A DNA stretch of 64,000 nt from Cupriavidus neocaledonicus (GCF_000372525.1 NZ_AQUR01000083.1:1-64000); one strand, 5' to 3'; positions 8,752 through 19,193 are shown, counted from the stretch's first letter. Numbers and translations are program-made. The notes: generated by a model from the letters alone, not told the origin.

Positions 8752-9582
8752 ATGGCACTCGTCAAGACCAAGCCGACTTCCCCGGGTCGTCGCTCGATGG
8801 TGAAGGTGGTCAACAAGGACCTTCACAAGGGCACCCCGTACGCGCCGCTGCTGGAAAAGCAATTCCAGAAGTCGGGCCGTAACAACAATGGTCATATCAC
8901 CACCCGCCACAAGGGCGGTGGTCATAAGCACCACTACCGCGTGGTCGACTTCAAGCGCAACGACAAGGACGGCATCCCCGCCAAGGTCGAGCGCCTGGAA
9001 TACGATCCGAATCGCAGCGCCAACATCGCGCTGGTCGTGTTCGCCGACGGCGAGCGCCGCTACATCATCGCCACCAAGGGCATGGTTGCCGGCCAGCAGC
9101 TGCTGAACGGCTCGGAAGCGCCGATCAAGGCCGGTAACAACCTGCCGATCCGCAACATTCCGGTCGGTACCACGATCAACAACGTGGAAATGCTGCCGGG
9201 CAAGGGCGCCCAGATCGCCCGCGCTGCAGGCGGCTCCGCCGTGCTGCTGGCCCGCGAAGGCCTGTACGCCCAGGTTCGCCTGCGCTCCGGCGAAGTGCGC
9301 CGCGTGCACATCGAGTGCCGCGCCACCGTCGGTGAAGTGGGCAACGAAGAGCACAGCCTGCGCGTCATCGGCAAGGCCGGTGCGACCCGCTGGCGCGGTA
9401 TCCGCCCGACGGTCCGCGGCGTCGTGATGAACCCGGTCGACCACCCGCACGGTGGTGGCGAGGGCAAGACCGCTGCTGGTCGCGATCCGGTGTCGCCGTG
9501 GGGTACCCCGACCAAGGGCTACCGCACCCGCAGCAACAAGCGCACGGACAGCATGATCGTCCAGAAGCGCCACAAGCGTTAA
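8752..9582 (+). CDS. rplB: 50S ribosomal protein L2
   Basis: L2 lies near the peptidyl transferase centre and is needed for subunit joining. The 276-residue protein has the conserved C-terminal region [14 protein letters not shown], whose histidine is linked to peptidyl transfer. A GGAGG-like site (8738-8742) lies in the 3' end of rplW. Family length and sequence are complete. Confidence 0.98.
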   Translation: MALVKTKPTSPGRRSMVKVVNKDLHKGTPYAPLLEKQFQKSGRNNNGHITTRHKGGGHKHHYRVVDFKRNDKDGIPAKVERLEYDPNRSANIALVVFADGERRYIIATKGMVAGQQLLNGSEAPIKAGNNLPIRNIPVGTTINNVEMLPGKGAQIARAAGGSAVLLAREGLYAQVRLRSGEVRRVHIECRATVGEVGNEEHSLRVIGKAGATRWRGIRPTVRGVVMNPVDHPHGGGEGKTAAGRDPVSPWGTPTKGYRTRSNKRTDSMIVQKRHKR

Positions 9583-9604
9583 TCGGTAGGTAGGAGCTAA
9601 AGAT

Positions 9605-9880
9605 ATGACTCGTTCCGCTAAAAAGGGTCCGTTCTGCGACGCCCACCTGCTGAAGAAGGTGGAAGTTGCAACGAGCGGCAAGGACAAGAAGCCCATCAAG
9701 ACGTGGTCGCGCCGCTCGACCATTCTGCCGGAGTTCATCGGCCTGACGATCGCCGTCCACAACGGCCGTCAACACGTGCCGGTGTACGTTACGGAAAACA
9801 TGGTTGGCCACAAGCTCGGCGAATTTGCGATTACCCGCACGTTCAAGGGCCACGCGGCTGACAAGAAAGCGAAGAGGTAA
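9605..9880 (+). CDS. rpsS: 30S ribosomal protein S19
   Basis: The 91-residue S19 is a head protein that contacts the A-site finger through an S13-S19 pair. It begins [16 protein letters not shown] and carries the conserved [14 protein letters not shown] segment. A TAGGAG site precedes the ATG. It is in the standard S10 operon order between rplB and rplV. Confidence 0.98.
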   Translation: MTRSAKKGPFCDAHLLKKVEVATSGKDKKPIKTWSRRSTILPEFIGLTIAVHNGRQHVPVYVTENMVGHKLGEFAITRTFKGHAADKKAKR

Positions 9881-9889
9881 GGTGCCATC

Positions 9890-10219
9890 ATGGAAGTGAA
9901 AGCGATTCATCGCGGTGCCCGCATCTCCGCCCAGAAGACGCGCCTGGTCGCTGACCAGATCCGTGGTCTGCCGATCGAGCGCGCGCTCAACGTCCTGACG
10001 TTCAGCCCGAAAAAGGCTGCCGGGATCGTGAAGAAGGTGGTCGAATCGGCCATCGCCAACGCCGAGCACAACGAAGGCGCCGACATCGACGAACTCAAGG
10101 TCAAATCGATCTACGTCGACAAGGCAACCTCGCTCAAGCGCTTCACGGCACGGGCAAAGGGCCGCGGCAACCGCATCGAGAAACAAACCTGTCACATCAC
10201 TGTGACGCTCGGCAACTAA
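9890..10219 (+). CDS. rplV: 50S ribosomal protein L22
   Basis: L22 lines the exit tunnel with an extended beta-hairpin, the site of many macrolide resistance mutations. This copy has 109 residues. The hairpin corresponds to about 80-100, with the sequence [13 protein letters not shown]. The N-terminus [26 protein letters not shown] is replaced by no alternative start. Spacing to its neighbours is about 9 bases on each side. Confidence 0.98.
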   Translation: MEVKAIHRGARISAQKTRLVADQIRGLPIERALNVLTFSPKKAAGIVKKVVESAIANAEHNEGADIDELKVKSIYVDKATSLKRFTARAKGRGNRIEKQTCHITVTLGN

Positions 10220-10228
10220 GGAGTCACG

Positions 10229-11026
10229 ATGGGACAGAAGATTCATCCGACTGGCTTCCGTCTGGCTGTCAGCCGTAACTGGGCTTCGCGCTGGTACGCC
10301 AGCAACACGAAGTTCGCCGGCATGCTGAAGGAAGACATCGAAGTTCGCGACTTCCTGAAGAAGAAGCTCAAGAACGCATCGGTTGGCCGCGTCGTGATCG
10401 AGCGCCCCGCCCGCAATGCCCGCATCACCATTTACAGCTCGCGTCCGGGCGTGGTGATCGGCAAGAAGGGTGAGGACATCGAACTGCTGAAGGCCGAACT
10501 GCAGCGTCGCATGGGCGTGCCCGTGCACGTGAACATCGAGGAAATCCGCAAGCCGGAAACCGATGCTCAGCTGATCGCCGATTCGATCACCCAGCAGCTC
10601 GAGCGCCGCATCATGTTCCGCCGCGCCATGAAGCGCGCCATGCAGAACGCGATGCGCCTGGGCGCCCAGGGTATCAAGATCATGAGCGCCGGCCGTCTGA
10701 ACGGTATCGAAATCGCCCGTACCGAGTGGTACCGCGAAGGCCGTGTGCCCCTGCACACCCTGCGCGCCGACATCGACTACGGCTTCTCCGAAGCAGAAAC
10801 CACCTACGGCATCATCGGTGTCAAGGTGTGGGTCTACAAGGGGGATCACCTCGGCCGCAATGACGCGCCGGTGGTGGAAGAGCCGCAGGACGACCGTCGT
10901 CGTCGCCCGGGTCGTCCGGAAGGCCGCCGCCGTGAAGGCGAAGGCCGTCCGGGTGGCAACCGCCGCGGCGGTGCCGGTGCCGGTCGCCGCGCTGCGCCTG
11001 GCGCAGATGCGAAGAGTGGAGAATAA
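10229..11026 (+). CDS. rpsC: 30S ribosomal protein S3
   Basis: S3 guides mRNA entry and contributes helicase activity. The KH domain GxxG region VVIGKKGED lies near residue 75, followed by the S3 C-terminal domain. At 265 residues it is longer than the 233 of E. coli because of a low-complexity Arg/Gly/Pro-rich tail from about 215 to 265. An AAGGAG site precedes the ATG. It overlaps neither neighbour; rplP starts two bases after its stop. Confidence 0.98.
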   Translation: MGQKIHPTGFRLAVSRNWASRWYASNTKFAGMLKEDIEVRDFLKKKLKNASVGRVVIERPARNARITIYSSRPGVVIGKKGEDIELLKAELQRRMGVPVHVNIEEIRKPETDAQLIADSITQQLERRIMFRRAMKRAMQNAMRLGAQGIKIMSAGRLNGIEIARTEWYREGRVPLHTLRADIDYGFSEAETTYGIIGVKVWVYKGDHLGRNDAPVVEEPQDDRRRRPGRPEGRRREGEGRPGGNRRGGAGAGRRAAPGADAKSGE

Positions 11027-11028
11027 CG

Positions 11029-11445
11029 ATGCTGCAACCTAAGCGCAGAAAATACCGCAAGGAGCAGAAAGGCCGCAACACGGGTAAGGCTACCCGTGGT
11101 AACGCCGTGTCTTTCGGCGAATTCGGCCTGAAGGCCATGGGCCGTGGCCGCCTGACGGCTCGTCAGATCGAGTCGGCACGTCGTGCGATGACCCGCCACA
11201 TCAAGCGTGGCGGCCGCATCTGGATCCGGATTTTCCCGGACAAGCCGATCTCGAAGAAGCCCGCCGAAGTCCGTATGGGTAACGGCAAGGGCAATCCGGA
11301 GTACTACGTGGCTGAAATCCAGCCGGGCAAGATGCTGTACGAAATGGATGGCGTGAGCGAAGACCTGGCACGTGAGGCGTTCCGCCTCGCCGCGGCCAAG
11401 CTGCCGATCGCCACCAATTTCGTGGTGCGCCAGGTCGGGACGTAA
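11029..11445 (+). CDS. rplP: 50S ribosomal protein L16
   Basis: The 138-residue L16 contacts the A-site tRNA elbow. It begins [17 protein letters not shown], the conserved N-terminus, and includes the [13 protein letters not shown] segment. It follows rpsC by two bases, with its binding site inside the end of rpsC, and precedes rpmC with an AAGGAG site between. Confidence 0.98.
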   Translation: MLQPKRRKYRKEQKGRNTGKATRGNAVSFGEFGLKAMGRGRLTARQIESARRAMTRHIKRGGRIWIRIFPDKPISKKPAEVRMGNGKGNPEYYVAEIQPGKMLYEMDGVSEDLAREAFRLAAAKLPIATNFVVRQVGT

Positions 11446-11456
11446 GGAGAGCAGGG

Positions 11457-11651
11457 ATGAAAGCATCCGAACTTCGCGGCAAGGACGCCGCAGGCCTGAA
11501 CCAGGAGCTCTCCGAGCTGCTGAAGGCCCAATTTAGCCTGCGCATGCAAAAGGCAACCCAACAGCTGCAGAACACCAGCCAGCTGAAGAAGGTTCGCAAG
11601 GACATCGCGCGCGTGCAAACCGTGCTGACTGAAAAGGCGAACGCGAAATGA
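11457..11651 (+). CDS. rpmC: 50S ribosomal protein L29
   Basis: L29 is a small helical protein near the tunnel exit, next to L23. The 64 residues start [10 protein letters not shown] and hold the motif [17 protein letters not shown]. Its last four bases overlap the rpsQ start (ATGA), so the two are translationally coupled. Confidence 0.97.
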   Translation: MKASELRGKDAAGLNQELSELLKAQFSLRMQKATQQLQNTSQLKKVRKDIARVQTVLTEKANAK

Positions 11652-11926
11652 CTGAAGCTGCACAAACGGAAAAGTCGCTTCGCCGTACCCTGGTCGGCCG
11701 TGTCGTGAGCGACAAGATGGACAAGACCGTTACGGTCTTGGTGGAAAACCGCGTCAAGCATCCCCTGTACGGCAAGTACGTGCTGCGTTCCAAGAAGTAC
11801 CACGCACACGACGAAGCCAACCAGTACAAGGAAGGCGACAAGGTCGAAATCCAGGAAGGCCGTCCGCTGTCGCGGACCAAGTCCTGGGTGGTTTCCCGGC
11901 TGGTAGAGGCTGCACGCGTCATCTAA
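11648..11926 (+). CDS. rpsQ: 30S ribosomal protein S17
   Basis: S17 is a primary 16S rRNA-binding protein with an OB fold. The 92 residues include the family signature region [15 protein letters not shown]. This is the last gene of the S10 operon. The next 282 bases hold a promoter within an inverted repeat and a long leader for rplN. Confidence 0.98.
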   Translation: MTEAAQTEKSLRRTLVGRVVSDKMDKTVTVLVENRVKHPLYGKYVLRSKKYHAHDEANQYKEGDKVEIQEGRPLSRTKSWVVSRLVEAARVI

Positions 11927-11949
11927 GAACAACACGTTCTTAGCTTGAC

Positions 11950-11987
11950 TTGCAAGTCCAGGATTATGTAGCTATAATCCTGGACTT
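11950..11987 (+). promoter_or_regulatory. spc operon promoter overlapping a perfect 14-bp inverted repeat
   Basis: TTGCAA (11950-11955), a 17-base spacer and TATAAT (11973-11978) form a near-consensus sigma-70 promoter. AAGTCCAGGATTAT (11954-11967) and its exact reverse complement (11974-11987), separated by six bases, embrace the spacer and the -10 box. In DNA this is a possible operator. In RNA reading through from rpsQ it is a long hairpin followed by TTTATT that could end the S10 transcript. The remaining 220 bases to rplN form a long leader in which I see no gene. Confidence 0.7.
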
Positions 11988-12208
11988 CCGCTTTATTGCG
12001 TTCGCCTTAGCTGTACCACCCGGGCGGGCCTGTTGAGCGAGCCAGGGCCAGGCGGCTCCGATGTATTTCAGTCGGGAATTGCCGGGCTCCTACCGACTTC
12101 AAAGTTGATCAACCCATACGGTGCTGGCGCAAGGCCGGAACCGACGGGACCAAGACTGACCGACGGGCGCTATCGCACCTGGCGGATTAAGTTGGGAAGA
12201 CAAACACC

Positions 12209-12577
12209 ATGATTCAGACAGAAAGCCGGCTCGAAGTGGCCGATAACACTGGTGCGCGCGAAGTGCTGTGCATCAAGGTGCTGGGTGGCTCCAAGCGCCG
12301 CTACGCAAGCGTTGGCGACATCATCAAGGTGACCGTCAAGGACGCAGCGCCGCGCGGTCGCGTCAAGAAGGGCGACATCTACAACGCCGTCGTCGTGCGT
12401 ACCGCCAAGGGCGTGCGCCGCGCTGACGGTTCGCTGATCAAGTTCGACGGCAACGCCGCCGTCCTGCTGAACAACAAGCTCGAGCCGATCGGCACCCGTA
12501 TCTTCGGGCCGGTGACTCGTGAACTCCGTACCGAGCGCTTCATGAAGATCGTGTCGCTCGCTCCGGAAGTGCTGTAA
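12209..12577 (+). CDS. rplN: 50S ribosomal protein L14
   Basis: L14 lies at the subunit interface and forms bridge B8; it is also the docking site of the silencing factor RsfS. The 122 residues begin [19 protein letters not shown], fully conserved. This is the first gene of the spc operon, behind a promoter about 230 bases upstream and a long leader. Confidence 0.98.
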
Positions 12578-12586
12578 GGAGCCGCC

Positions 12587-12895
12587 ATGAACAAGATTCG
12601 CAAAGGCGACGAAGTCATCGTGCTGACCGGCAAGGACAAGGGCAAGCGCGGTACCGTGCAAGCCGTCCTCGGCGACAAGGTTGCGGTGCAAGGCGTGAAC
12701 ATCGCCAAGAAGCATGCCCGCCCGAACCCGATGCTGGGCACTACCGGTGGTGTGGTCGACAAGGTCATGCCGCTGCATATTTCCAACGTTGCGCTCGTGG
12801 ATGCCAATGGCAAGCCGTCGCGCGTCGGCATCAAGGTGGAAGACGGCAAGCGCGTGCGCGTGCTGAAGACCACCGGCGCCGTCGTGGCAGCTTGA
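12587..12895 (+). CDS. rplX: 50S ribosomal protein L24
   Basis: L24 is an assembly-initiator protein with a KOW motif ([18 protein letters not shown]) at the N-terminus. The length is 102 residues. AAGGAG precedes the ATG. It is in standard spc order between rplN and rplE. Confidence 0.98.
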   Translation: MNKIRKGDEVIVLTGKDKGKRGTVQAVLGDKVAVQGVNIAKKHARPNPMLGTTGGVVDKVMPLHISNVALVDANGKPSRVGIKVEDGKRVRVLKTTGAVVAA

Positions 12896-12920
12896 TTCTG
12901 GGCACGTTTAGGAGTTGAGC

Positions 12921-13463
12921 ATGGCAGCACGTCTGCAAGAGTTTTACAAAGAACAGGTTGTGCCGAAGCTGATCGAGCAGTTCGGCTACAAGTCGGTCAT
13001 GGAAGTGCCGCGCATCACCAAGATCACCCTGAACATGGGCCTTGGCGAAGCCATCAATGACAAGAAGATCATTGAAAACGCCGTCGGCGACCTGACCAAG
13101 ATCGCCGGTCAGAAGCCGGTCGTGACGAAGGCCAAGAAGGCCATCGCCGGCTTCAAGATCCGCCAGGGCTACCCCATCGGTGCGATGGTGACCCTGCGCG
13201 GCGAGCGCATGTTCGAATTCCTCGATCGTTTCGTCACCGTGGCCCTGCCGCGCGTGCGTGACTTCCGTGGTGTGTCGGGCCGTTCGTTCGACGGTCGTGG
13301 CAACTACAACATCGGTGTGAAAGAGCAGATCATTTTCCCCGAAATCGAGTACGACAAGATCGACGCACTGCGTGGTCTGAACATCAGCATCACGACGACG
13401 GCAAAGAACGACGAGGAAGCCAAGGCCCTCCTCGGCGCGTTCAAGTTCCCGTTCCGCAATTAA
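12921..13463 (+). CDS. rplE: 50S ribosomal protein L5
   Basis: L5 binds 5S rRNA and contacts the P-site tRNA. The ATG at 12921 gives 180 residues ([10 protein letters not shown]) and has TAGGAG 6 bases upstream. An in-frame TTG at 12915 is rejected because it would directly abut that site. The family motif LNMGLGEA is present. The standard spc position supports the call. Confidence 0.98.
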   Translation: MAARLQEFYKEQVVPKLIEQFGYKSVMEVPRITKITLNMGLGEAINDKKIIENAVGDLTKIAGQKPVVTKAKKAIAGFKIRQGYPIGAMVTLRGERMFEFLDRFVTVALPRVRDFRGVSGRSFDGRGNYNIGVKEQIIFPEIEYDKIDALRGLNISITTTAKNDEEAKALLGAFKFPFRN

Positions 13464-13472
13464 GGGGTAACC

Positions 13473-13778
13473 GTGGCTAAACTGGCTCTGATTGAACGTG
13501 AGAAGAAGCGCGCCAAGCTGGTGGCAAAGTATGCCGCCAAGCGCGCCAACCTCAAGGCCATTATCGACGACCAAGAGAAGTCGGAAGAAGAGCGTTACAG
13601 CGCGCGTCTCGAGCTGCAACAGCTCCCGCGCAACGCGAACCCGACCCGCCAGCGCAATCGCTGCGCGATCACCGGTCGTCCCCGCGGTACCTTCCGCAAG
13701 TTTGGCCTGGCGCGTAACAAGATCCGCGAAATCGCCTTCAAGGGCGAAATCCCGGGTCTGACGAAAGCCAGCTGGTAA
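13473..13778 (+). CDS. rpsN: 30S ribosomal protein S14
   Basis: S14 of the long, zinc-independent type: 101 residues with no CxxC pairs, ending in the conserved GxxRxxFGLxRxxIRExAxxG pattern. It starts with GTG at 13473, with an AAGGGG site upstream; the N-terminus [13 protein letters not shown] fits the family. It has the standard place between rplE and rpsH. Confidence 0.98.
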   Translation: MAKLALIEREKKRAKLVAKYAAKRANLKAIIDDQEKSEEERYSARLELQQLPRNANPTRQRNRCAITGRPRGTFRKFGLARNKIREIAFKGEIPGLTKASW

Positions 13779-13805
13779 TTACGCACAGGCTACAGGAGAA
13801 ACAGT

Positions 13806-14201
13806 ATGAGCATGAGCGATCCTATCGCCGATATGCTGACGCGCATCCGCAACGCCCAGGGCGTGCAGAAAGCGTCGGTTGTCATGCCGTCGTCGAAGCT
13901 GAAAGTGGCAATCGCCAAGGTCCTGAAGGACGAAGGCTACATCGACGACTACGCCGTCCAGGAAGATGGCGGCAAGGCACAACTGAGCATCGGTCTCAAG
14001 TACTACGCCGGCCGTCCGGTGATCGAGCGCATCGAGCGCGTCTCGAAGCCCGGCCTGCGCGTGTACAAGGGCCGCAGCGACATTCCGCAAGTGATGAACG
14101 GCCTGGGTGTGGCGATCATCTCGACCCCGCAGGGTCTGATGACCGACCGCAAGGCTCGCGCCACCGGCGTGGGCGGCGAAGTTCTCTGCTACGTCGCTTA
14201 A
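13806..14201 (+). CDS. rpsH: 30S ribosomal protein S8
   Basis: The 131-residue S8 is a primary 16S rRNA-binding protein. In E. coli it also represses the spc operon by binding the rplE leader. The conserved N-terminus [16 protein letters not shown] and a C-terminus ending [10 protein letters not shown] are complete. AGGAG lies 8 bases before the ATG. Confidence 0.98.
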   Translation: MSMSDPIADMLTRIRNAQGVQKASVVMPSSKLKVAIAKVLKDEGYIDDYAVQEDGGKAQLSIGLKYYAGRPVIERIERVSKPGLRVYKGRSDIPQVMNGLGVAIISTPQGLMTDRKARATGVGGEVLCYVA

Positions 14202-14211
14202 GGAGAGAACC

Positions 14212-14745
14212 ATGTCCCGTGTAGGTAAGGCTCCCATCGCGCTCCCCAAGGGCGCGGAAGTGAACGTGGCAGCTGGCGTGCTCTCCGTGAAGGGCCCGCT
14301 GGGTACGCTGTCCCAGCCGATTCACAGCCTGGTCAAGGTCAATGTCGAGAACGACACGCTGACCTTCGCGCCGGCTGACGAGTCGCGTGAAGCAAACGCC
14401 CTGCAAGGCACCATGCGCGCCCTTGCGGCGAACATGGTCAAGGGCGTGACCACCGGTTTCGAGCGCAAGCTGAACCTCGTTGGCGTGGGCTATCGTGCCC
14501 AGCTGCAAGGCACTGCGCTGAAGCTCCAGCTTGGTTTCTCGCACGACGTGATCCATGAGATGCCGGAAGGCGTGAAGGCCGAAACGCCGACGCAGACCGA
14601 AATCCTGATCAAGGGTGCGGACAAGCAGAAAGTCGGTCAGGTTGCCGCCGAAGTGCGCGCGTACCGTCCGCCCGAGCCCTACAAGGGCAAGGGTGTGCGT
14701 TACAGCGACGAGCGCGTCATCCTGAAGGAAACCAAGAAGAAGTAA
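14212..14745 (+). CDS. rplF: 50S ribosomal protein L6
   Basis: L6 sits at the base of the L7/L12 stalk near the sarcin-ricin loop. The 177 residues hold the signature [11 protein letters not shown] near the C-terminus. AAGGAGAG precedes the ATG. Standard spc order. Confidence 0.98.
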   Translation: MSRVGKAPIALPKGAEVNVAAGVLSVKGPLGTLSQPIHSLVKVNVENDTLTFAPADESREANALQGTMRALAANMVKGVTTGFERKLNLVGVGYRAQLQGTALKLQLGFSHDVIHEMPEGVKAETPTQTEILIKGADKQKVGQVAAEVRAYRPPEPYKGKGVRYSDERVILKETKKK

Positions 14746-14756
14746 GGGGTGCAATG

Positions 14757-15113
14757 ATGAACAAGAAAGACGCTCGTTTGCGCCGTGCACGTCAGACCCG
14801 CGCCAAGATCGCGGAGATGAAAGTCAATCGTCTGACCGTGTTCCGTACGAATTCGAACATTTACGCCCAGGTCTTCTCCGAGTGCGGCACCAAGGTGCTG
14901 GCTTCGGCTTCGACCGTCGAGGCAGAAGTGCGCAAGGAACTGGAAGGCAAGGGCGCTACCGCCGCTGCCGCTACGATCGTGGGCAAGCGCATCGCCGAGA
15001 AGGCGAAGGCTGCCGGCGTGGAAACCGTCGCGTTCGATCGCGCCGGCTTCCGTTTCCATGGCCGCGTGAAGGCCCTGGCAGACGCCGCCCGCGAAGCCGG
15101 CCTGAAGTTCTAA
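14757..15113 (+). CDS. rplR: 50S ribosomal protein L18
   Basis: L18 binds 5S rRNA with L5. Two ATG codons stand side by side at 14754 and 14757. The second is preferred because it lies 7 bases from AAGGGG rather than 4 and gives the family N-terminus [15 protein letters not shown] (118 residues). The C-terminal half carries the conserved [24 protein letters not shown] pattern in two stretches. Confidence 0.97.
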   Translation: MNKKDARLRRARQTRAKIAEMKVNRLTVFRTNSNIYAQVFSECGTKVLASASTVEAEVRKELEGKGATAAAATIVGKRIAEKAKAAGVETVAFDRAGFRFHGRVKALADAAREAGLKF

Positions 15114-15134
15114 GCGCATAGAGAGAGATACGTC

Positions 15135-15653
15135 ATGGCAAAGATGCAAGCAAAAGTCCAACAGGACGAACGCGACGACGGCCTCCGCGAGAAGATGATC
15201 TCGGTCAACCGTGTCACCAAGGTGGTGAAGGGTGGCCGGATTCTCGGTTTCGCTGCGCTGACCGTGGTCGGTGACGGCGATGGCCGCATCGGCATGGGCA
15301 AGGGCAAGGCCAAGGAAGTGCCGGTCGCGGTTCAGAAGGCAATGGACGAAGCCCGTCGCAAGATGGTCAAGGTCTCGCTGAAGAACGGCACGCTGCAACA
15401 CGAAGTCGTTGGCAAGCACGGCGCCGCCAAGGTGCTGATGATGCCCGCCAAGGAAGGTACCGGCGTGATCGCCGGCGGCCCGATGCGCGCGATCTTCGAA
15501 GTGATGGGCGTCACCAACGTGGTGACCAAGTCGCACGGCTCCACCAACCCGTACAACATGGTTCGCGCCACGCTGGACGGCCTTCAGAAGATGAGCACGC
15601 CGGGCGAAATCGCCGCCAAGCGTGGCAAGTCGGTCGAAGACATCCTGGGTTAA
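15135..15653 (+). CDS. rpsE: 30S ribosomal protein S5
   Basis: S5 lies at the mRNA entry and at the decoding-fidelity (ram) interface with S4. The 172 residues have the double-stranded RNA-binding N-domain (about 20-85), with [15 protein letters not shown], and the C-terminal domain. A GAGAGAGAT site precedes the ATG. Confidence 0.98.
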
Positions 15654-15663
15654 GGTGAACGCA

Positions 15664-15846
15664 ATGTCGCAGAAAACCGTAAAAGTGCAACTCGTGCGCA
15701 GCCTGATCGGCACGCGCGAGGATCATCGCGCCACCGTTCGTGGCCTGGGCCTGCGCCGCATCAACTCGGTGTCGGAGCTGCAGGACACGCCCGCCGTGCG
15801 CGGCATGATCAACAAGGTCTCGTACCTGGTCAAGGTTCTGGCCTGA
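15664..15846 (+). CDS. rpmD: 50S ribosomal protein L30
   Basis: Small 60-residue L30, starting [13 protein letters not shown] at 15664. A TAAGGTG site overlaps the rpsE stop. The open frame continues upstream, but only through rpsE. It ends [14 protein letters not shown], as in the family. Standard spc order. Confidence 0.97.
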
Positions 15847-15865
15847 TCGGGACTTGGAGAGCAAG

Positions 15866-16300
15866 ATGCAACTGAACAACCTGAAACCGGCTGCCGGTTC
15901 GAAGCACGCCAAGCGTCGCGTCGGCCGCGGTATCGGCTCCGGCCTGGGCAAGACCGCCGGTCGCGGTCACAAGGGTCAGAAGTCGCGTTCGGGCGGCTTC
16001 CACAAGGTGGGTTTCGAAGGCGGCCAGATGCCGCTGTATCGTCGCCTGCCGAAGCGCGGCTTCACCTCGCTGACCAAGGCGTTCACCGCCGAAGTCACGC
16101 TGCGTGACATCGAGCGCCTGGAAGCGGCCGAAGTCGACCTGCTGGTCCTGAAGCAGGCTGGCCTGGTCGGCGACCTGGTCAAGAGCGCCAAGGTCATCAA
16201 GGCCGGCGAGCTGACCCGCAAGGTGACGATCAAGGGTCTGGGCGCCACCGCTGGCGCCAAGGCCGCGATCGAAGCCGCCGGCGGCCAGATCGCAGCCTGA
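15866..16300 (+). CDS. rplO: 50S ribosomal protein L15
   Basis: L15 is a late-assembly protein with a long Gly/Arg-rich N-terminal extension ([19 protein letters not shown]) that threads through 23S rRNA. The ATG at 15866 gives 144 residues beginning MQLNNLKPA and has TTGGAG upstream. An in-frame TTG four codons earlier overlaps that site and is rejected. Confidence 0.98.
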   Translation: MQLNNLKPAAGSKHAKRRVGRGIGSGLGKTAGRGHKGQKSRSGGFHKVGFEGGQMPLYRRLPKRGFTSLTKAFTAEVTLRDIERLEAAEVDLLVLKQAGLVGDLVKSAKVIKAGELTRKVTIKGLGATAGAKAAIEAAGGQIAA

Positions 16301-16347
16301 TACGGCAGCATTCATCGCAGCATAGGCAGTCATAGTCGGAGCATCGT

Positions 16348-17691
16348 TTGGCCACGGCGAAACCCAATGCAAGCGCGCAAGCCAGGAACACGGCGAAGTA
16401 CGGCGACCTCAAGCGCCGGCTGATGTTCCTGGTGCTGGCCCTGATCGTGTACCGCATCGGCGCTCATATTCCGGTGCCCGGTATCGATCCGGAGCAGCTT
16501 GCGAAGCTTTTCCAGAGTCAGTCGGGTGGCATCCTCGGGATGTTCAACCTGTTCTCGGGCGGGGCGCTGTCGCGCTTTACCGTCTTCGCGCTCGGCATCA
16601 TGCCGTACATCTCGGCGTCGATCATCATGCAGTTGCTGACGATCGTGCTGCCGCAGCTGGAGTCGCTGAAGAAGGAAGGGCAGGCAGGGCAGCGCAAGAT
16701 CACGCAGTACACGCGCTACGGCACCGTGGTTCTGGCCACGTTCCAGGCGCTGTCGATCGCGGTCGCGCTGGAGTCGCAGCCCGGGCTGGTGCTGGATCCG
16801 GGCCTGATGTTCCGGGCCACGGCGGTGATCACGCTGGTGACCGGCACGATGTTCCTGATGTGGCTGGGTGAGCAGATCACCGAGCGCGGTCTGGGCAACG
16901 GCATCTCGATCATCATCTTCGGCGGTATCGCGGCGGGCCTGCCCAACGCGATCGGCGGACTGTTCGAACTGGTCCGCACGGGTTCCATGAGCATCATCGC
17001 GGCGATCTTCATCGTGGCGATCGTGATCGGTGTGACCTTCGCCGTGGTGTTCGTCGAGCGGGGCCAGCGCAAGATCCTGGTGAACTATGCCAAGCGTCAG
17101 GTCGGCAACAAGGTGTACGGCGGCCAGTCGTCGCACCTGCCGCTGAAGCTGAACATGGCAGGGGTGATTCCGCCGATCTTCGCATCGTCGATCATCCTGT
17201 TCCCGGCGACGATCGCGGGCTGGTTCACGTCTGACTCGACCGGTGCGGTCGGCCGGTTCATCAAGGACCTGGCTGCCACGCTGTCGCCGGGCCAGCCGGT
17301 CTACATCCTGCTGTACGCTGCTGCGATTGTATTTTTCTGCTTCTTCTACACGGCCCTGGTGTACAACAGCCGTGAAGTGGCAGACAACCTGAAGAAAAGC
17401 GGTGCCTTCATTCCGGGCATTCGTCCGGGCGAGCAGACGACGCGCTATATCGACAAGATCCTGGTGCGTCTGACGCTGGCTGGTGCGATCTACATCACAC
17501 TGGTCTGCCTGTTGCCGGAATTCCTGGTGCTGCGCTGGAACGTTCCGTTCTATTTCGGCGGAACCTCCCTGCTGATCATCGTGGTCGTCACGATGGACTT
17601 CATGGCCCAGGTTCAGTCCTATGTCATGTCGCAGCAGTATGAGTCGCTGCTGAAGAAGGCGAATTTCAAGGGCAATCTGACCTTGCGCTGA
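16348..17691 (+). CDS. secY: Protein translocase channel subunit SecY
   Basis: SecY forms the SecYEG channel in the inner membrane. The 447-residue protein has ten predicted transmembrane segments and the conserved [15 protein letters not shown] segment. It starts with TTG at 16348, with CGGAG 6-7 bases upstream; no in-frame ATG exists before residue 31, which is too late. It sits in the usual spc position after rplO. There is no adk gene after it; infA follows directly. Confidence 0.97.
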   Translation: MATAKPNASAQARNTAKYGDLKRRLMFLVLALIVYRIGAHIPVPGIDPEQLAKLFQSQSGGILGMFNLFSGGALSRFTVFALGIMPYISASIIMQLLTIVLPQLESLKKEGQAGQRKITQYTRYGTVVLATFQALSIAVALESQPGLVLDPGLMFRATAVITLVTGTMFLMWLGEQITERGLGNGISIIIFGGIAAGLPNAIGGLFELVRTGSMSIIAAIFIVAIVIGVTFAVVFVERGQRKILVNYAKRQVGNKVYGGQSSHLPLKLNMAGVIPPIFASSIILFPATIAGWFTSDSTGAVGRFIKDLAATLSPGQPVYILLYAAAIVFFCFFYTALVYNSREVADNLKKSGAFIPGIRPGEQTTRYIDKILVRLTLAGAIYITLVCLLPEFLVLRWNVPFYFGGTSLLIIVVVTMDFMAQVQSYVMSQQYESLLKKANFKGNLTLR

Positions 17692-17714
17692 CTTCGGATC
17701 GGTACAGGCTAGGT

Positions 17715-17933
17715 ATGGCTAAAGACGACGTCATCCAGATGCAGGGCGAGGTCCTGGAAAACCTGCCCAATGCGACGTTCCGAGTCAAGCTGGAGAATGG
17801 CCACGTAGTGCTGGGCCATATCTCCGGCAAGATGAGAATGAACTACATCCGGATTCTTCCGGGTGACAAGGTGACGGTCGAGCTGACCCCATATGATCTG
17901 TCGCGCGCACGAATCGTCTTCCGGACGAAGTGA
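17715..17933 (+). CDS. infA: Translation initiation factor IF-1
   Basis: This 72-residue S1-type OB-fold protein binds the 30S A site. It begins [19 protein letters not shown]. Placement between secY and rpmJ is common in beta-proteobacteria; a second infA elsewhere in the genome is usual in this group but cannot be checked here. Confidence 0.96.
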   Translation: MAKDDVIQMQGEVLENLPNATFRVKLENGHVVLGHISGKMRMNYIRILPGDKVTVELTPYDLSRARIVFRTK

Positions 17934-17963
17934 GCGAACAGGAATTGAAGGAAGAGGAAAATT

Positions 17964-18080
17964 ATGAAAGTGCTGGCTTCTGTTAAGCGCATTTGCCGCA
18001 ACTGCAAAATCATCAAGCGCAACGGTGTCGTGCGCGTGATCTGCTCGTCGGATCCCCGCCACAAGCAACGCCAAGGCTAA
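17964..18080 (+). CDS. rpmJ: 50S ribosomal protein L36
   Basis: The smallest ribosomal protein, 38 residues ([15 protein letters not shown] and onward). It is of the zinc-binding type: Cys11, Cys14, Cys27 and His33 form the ribbon. A GAAGAGGA site lies upstream of the ATG. The gene lies between infA and rpsM, as in most proteobacteria. Confidence 0.97.
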
Positions 18081-18099
18081 TCGGAAAGAGGATTGACGA

Positions 18100-18465
18100 A
18101 TGGCACGTATCGCAGGGGTTAACATCCCGAACCACAAGCATACCGAAATCGGCCTGACGGCTATTTACGGTATCGGCCGCTCGCGCGCCCGCAAGATTTG
18201 CGAGGCCACCGGTGTACCGTTTGACAAGAAGGTCAAGGATCTGACCGACGCCGACCTGGAAAAGCTTCGTGACGAAGTGGGCAAGGTCACGGTCGAGGGT
18301 GACCTGCGTCGTGAAACCACGATGAACATCAAGCGTCTGATGGACCTTGGTTGCTATCGTGGCATGCGTCACCGCAAGGGCCTGCCGATGCGCGGCCAGC
18401 GTACGCGCACCAACGCCCGTACCCGCAAGGGTCCGCGCAAGGCCGGCGTGGCTCTGAAGAAGTAA
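18100..18465 (+). CDS. rpsM: 30S ribosomal protein S13
   Basis: S13 is a head protein that contacts the P-site tRNA and forms intersubunit bridges. The 121 residues begin [19 protein letters not shown] and end in a basic tail. It is the first gene of the alpha operon, but I see no separate promoter in the 19-base gap after rpmJ, so it is probably co-transcribed with the spc genes. Confidence 0.98.
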
Positions 18466-18489
18466 AGCCGAAGGCAGAGGAAGAAACTA

Positions 18490-18888
18490 ATGGCAAAAGG
18501 TCCGAATAACGCCGCTCGCGCGCGTAAAAAGGTCAAGAAGAACGTTGCCGACGGCATTGCGCACGTCCACGCTTCGTTCAACAACACCATCATCACGATC
18601 ACCGATCGCCAGGGCAACGCCCTGTCGTGGGCGACCGCCGGTGGCCAGGGCTTCAAGGGTTCGCGCAAGTCGACCCCGTTCGCTGCCCAGGTTGCTGCCG
18701 AGAACGCCGGCCGCGTGGCGCAAGACCAGGGCATCAAGAACCTGGAAGTGCGTATCAAGGGCCCCGGCCCGGGTCGTGAATCGGCTGTCCGCGCGCTGAA
18801 CGCGCTGGGCATCAAGATCGCGATCATCGAAGACGTTACGCCGATTCCGCACAACGGCTGCCGTCCGCCGAAGCGCCGCCGCATCTGA
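18490..18888 (+). CDS. rpsK: 30S ribosomal protein S11
   Basis: S11 is a platform protein near the Shine-Dalgarno helix. The 132 residues include the conserved [17 protein letters not shown] and end PPKRRRI. An AGAGGAAGAA site precedes the ATG. A 305-base gap with an intrinsic terminator follows before rpsD. Confidence 0.98.
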
Positions 18889-18955
18889 TGCGTTGGCGTG
18901 TCCGGACCCGGTGGGTTTACCTGCCGGTTTCGGATGTGGTAGTATCGCGCGTTGA

Positions 18956-18989
18956 CCTGCTGCATTTTTATGCGGCAGGTTTTCGTTTT
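18956..18989 (+). terminator. Intrinsic terminator or attenuator between rpsK and rpsD
   Basis: CCTGCTGCAT (18956-18965), a TTTT loop and ATGCGGCAGG (18970-18979) form a 10-bp stem with one G-U pair, followed by TTTTCGTTTT. It lies within the alpha operon and should at least partly stop transcription before rpsD. Confidence 0.75.
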
Positions 18990-19018
18990 GCGCCGGAGTA
19001 GTGTCTTAAGGGGCACAT

Positions 19019-19024
19019 TATAAT
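19019..19024 (+). promoter_or_regulatory. Putative -10 box of an internal promoter before rpsD
   Basis: A consensus TATAAT follows the terminator and lies 169 bases before rpsD. No good -35 is seen at 16-18 bases. Placement after the terminator suggests that rpsD-rpoA-rplQ is restarted here. The rest of the gap (to 19193) shows no gene. Confidence 0.4.
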
Positions 19025-19193
19025 GCCGGCGTATTGGTAAATTGCTTGCAGCGACGCCTCCCGCAACGGAGCGCGCTTAATAAGCCCACCGTCCGTCACG
19101 GTCTGGCGTGTGCCATGTTGCACCGCGCCGGCACTGCGTTGGCGGACTCACGGCGCGTCCTGAAGGCGTCGTGATCGATCAAAGGAAGACAAC

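Noticed and set aside
11945..11978. TTGACT paired with TATAAT as the spc promoter
   Set aside because: The spacer would be 22 bases. TTGCAA at 11950-11955 gives 17 and is preferred.
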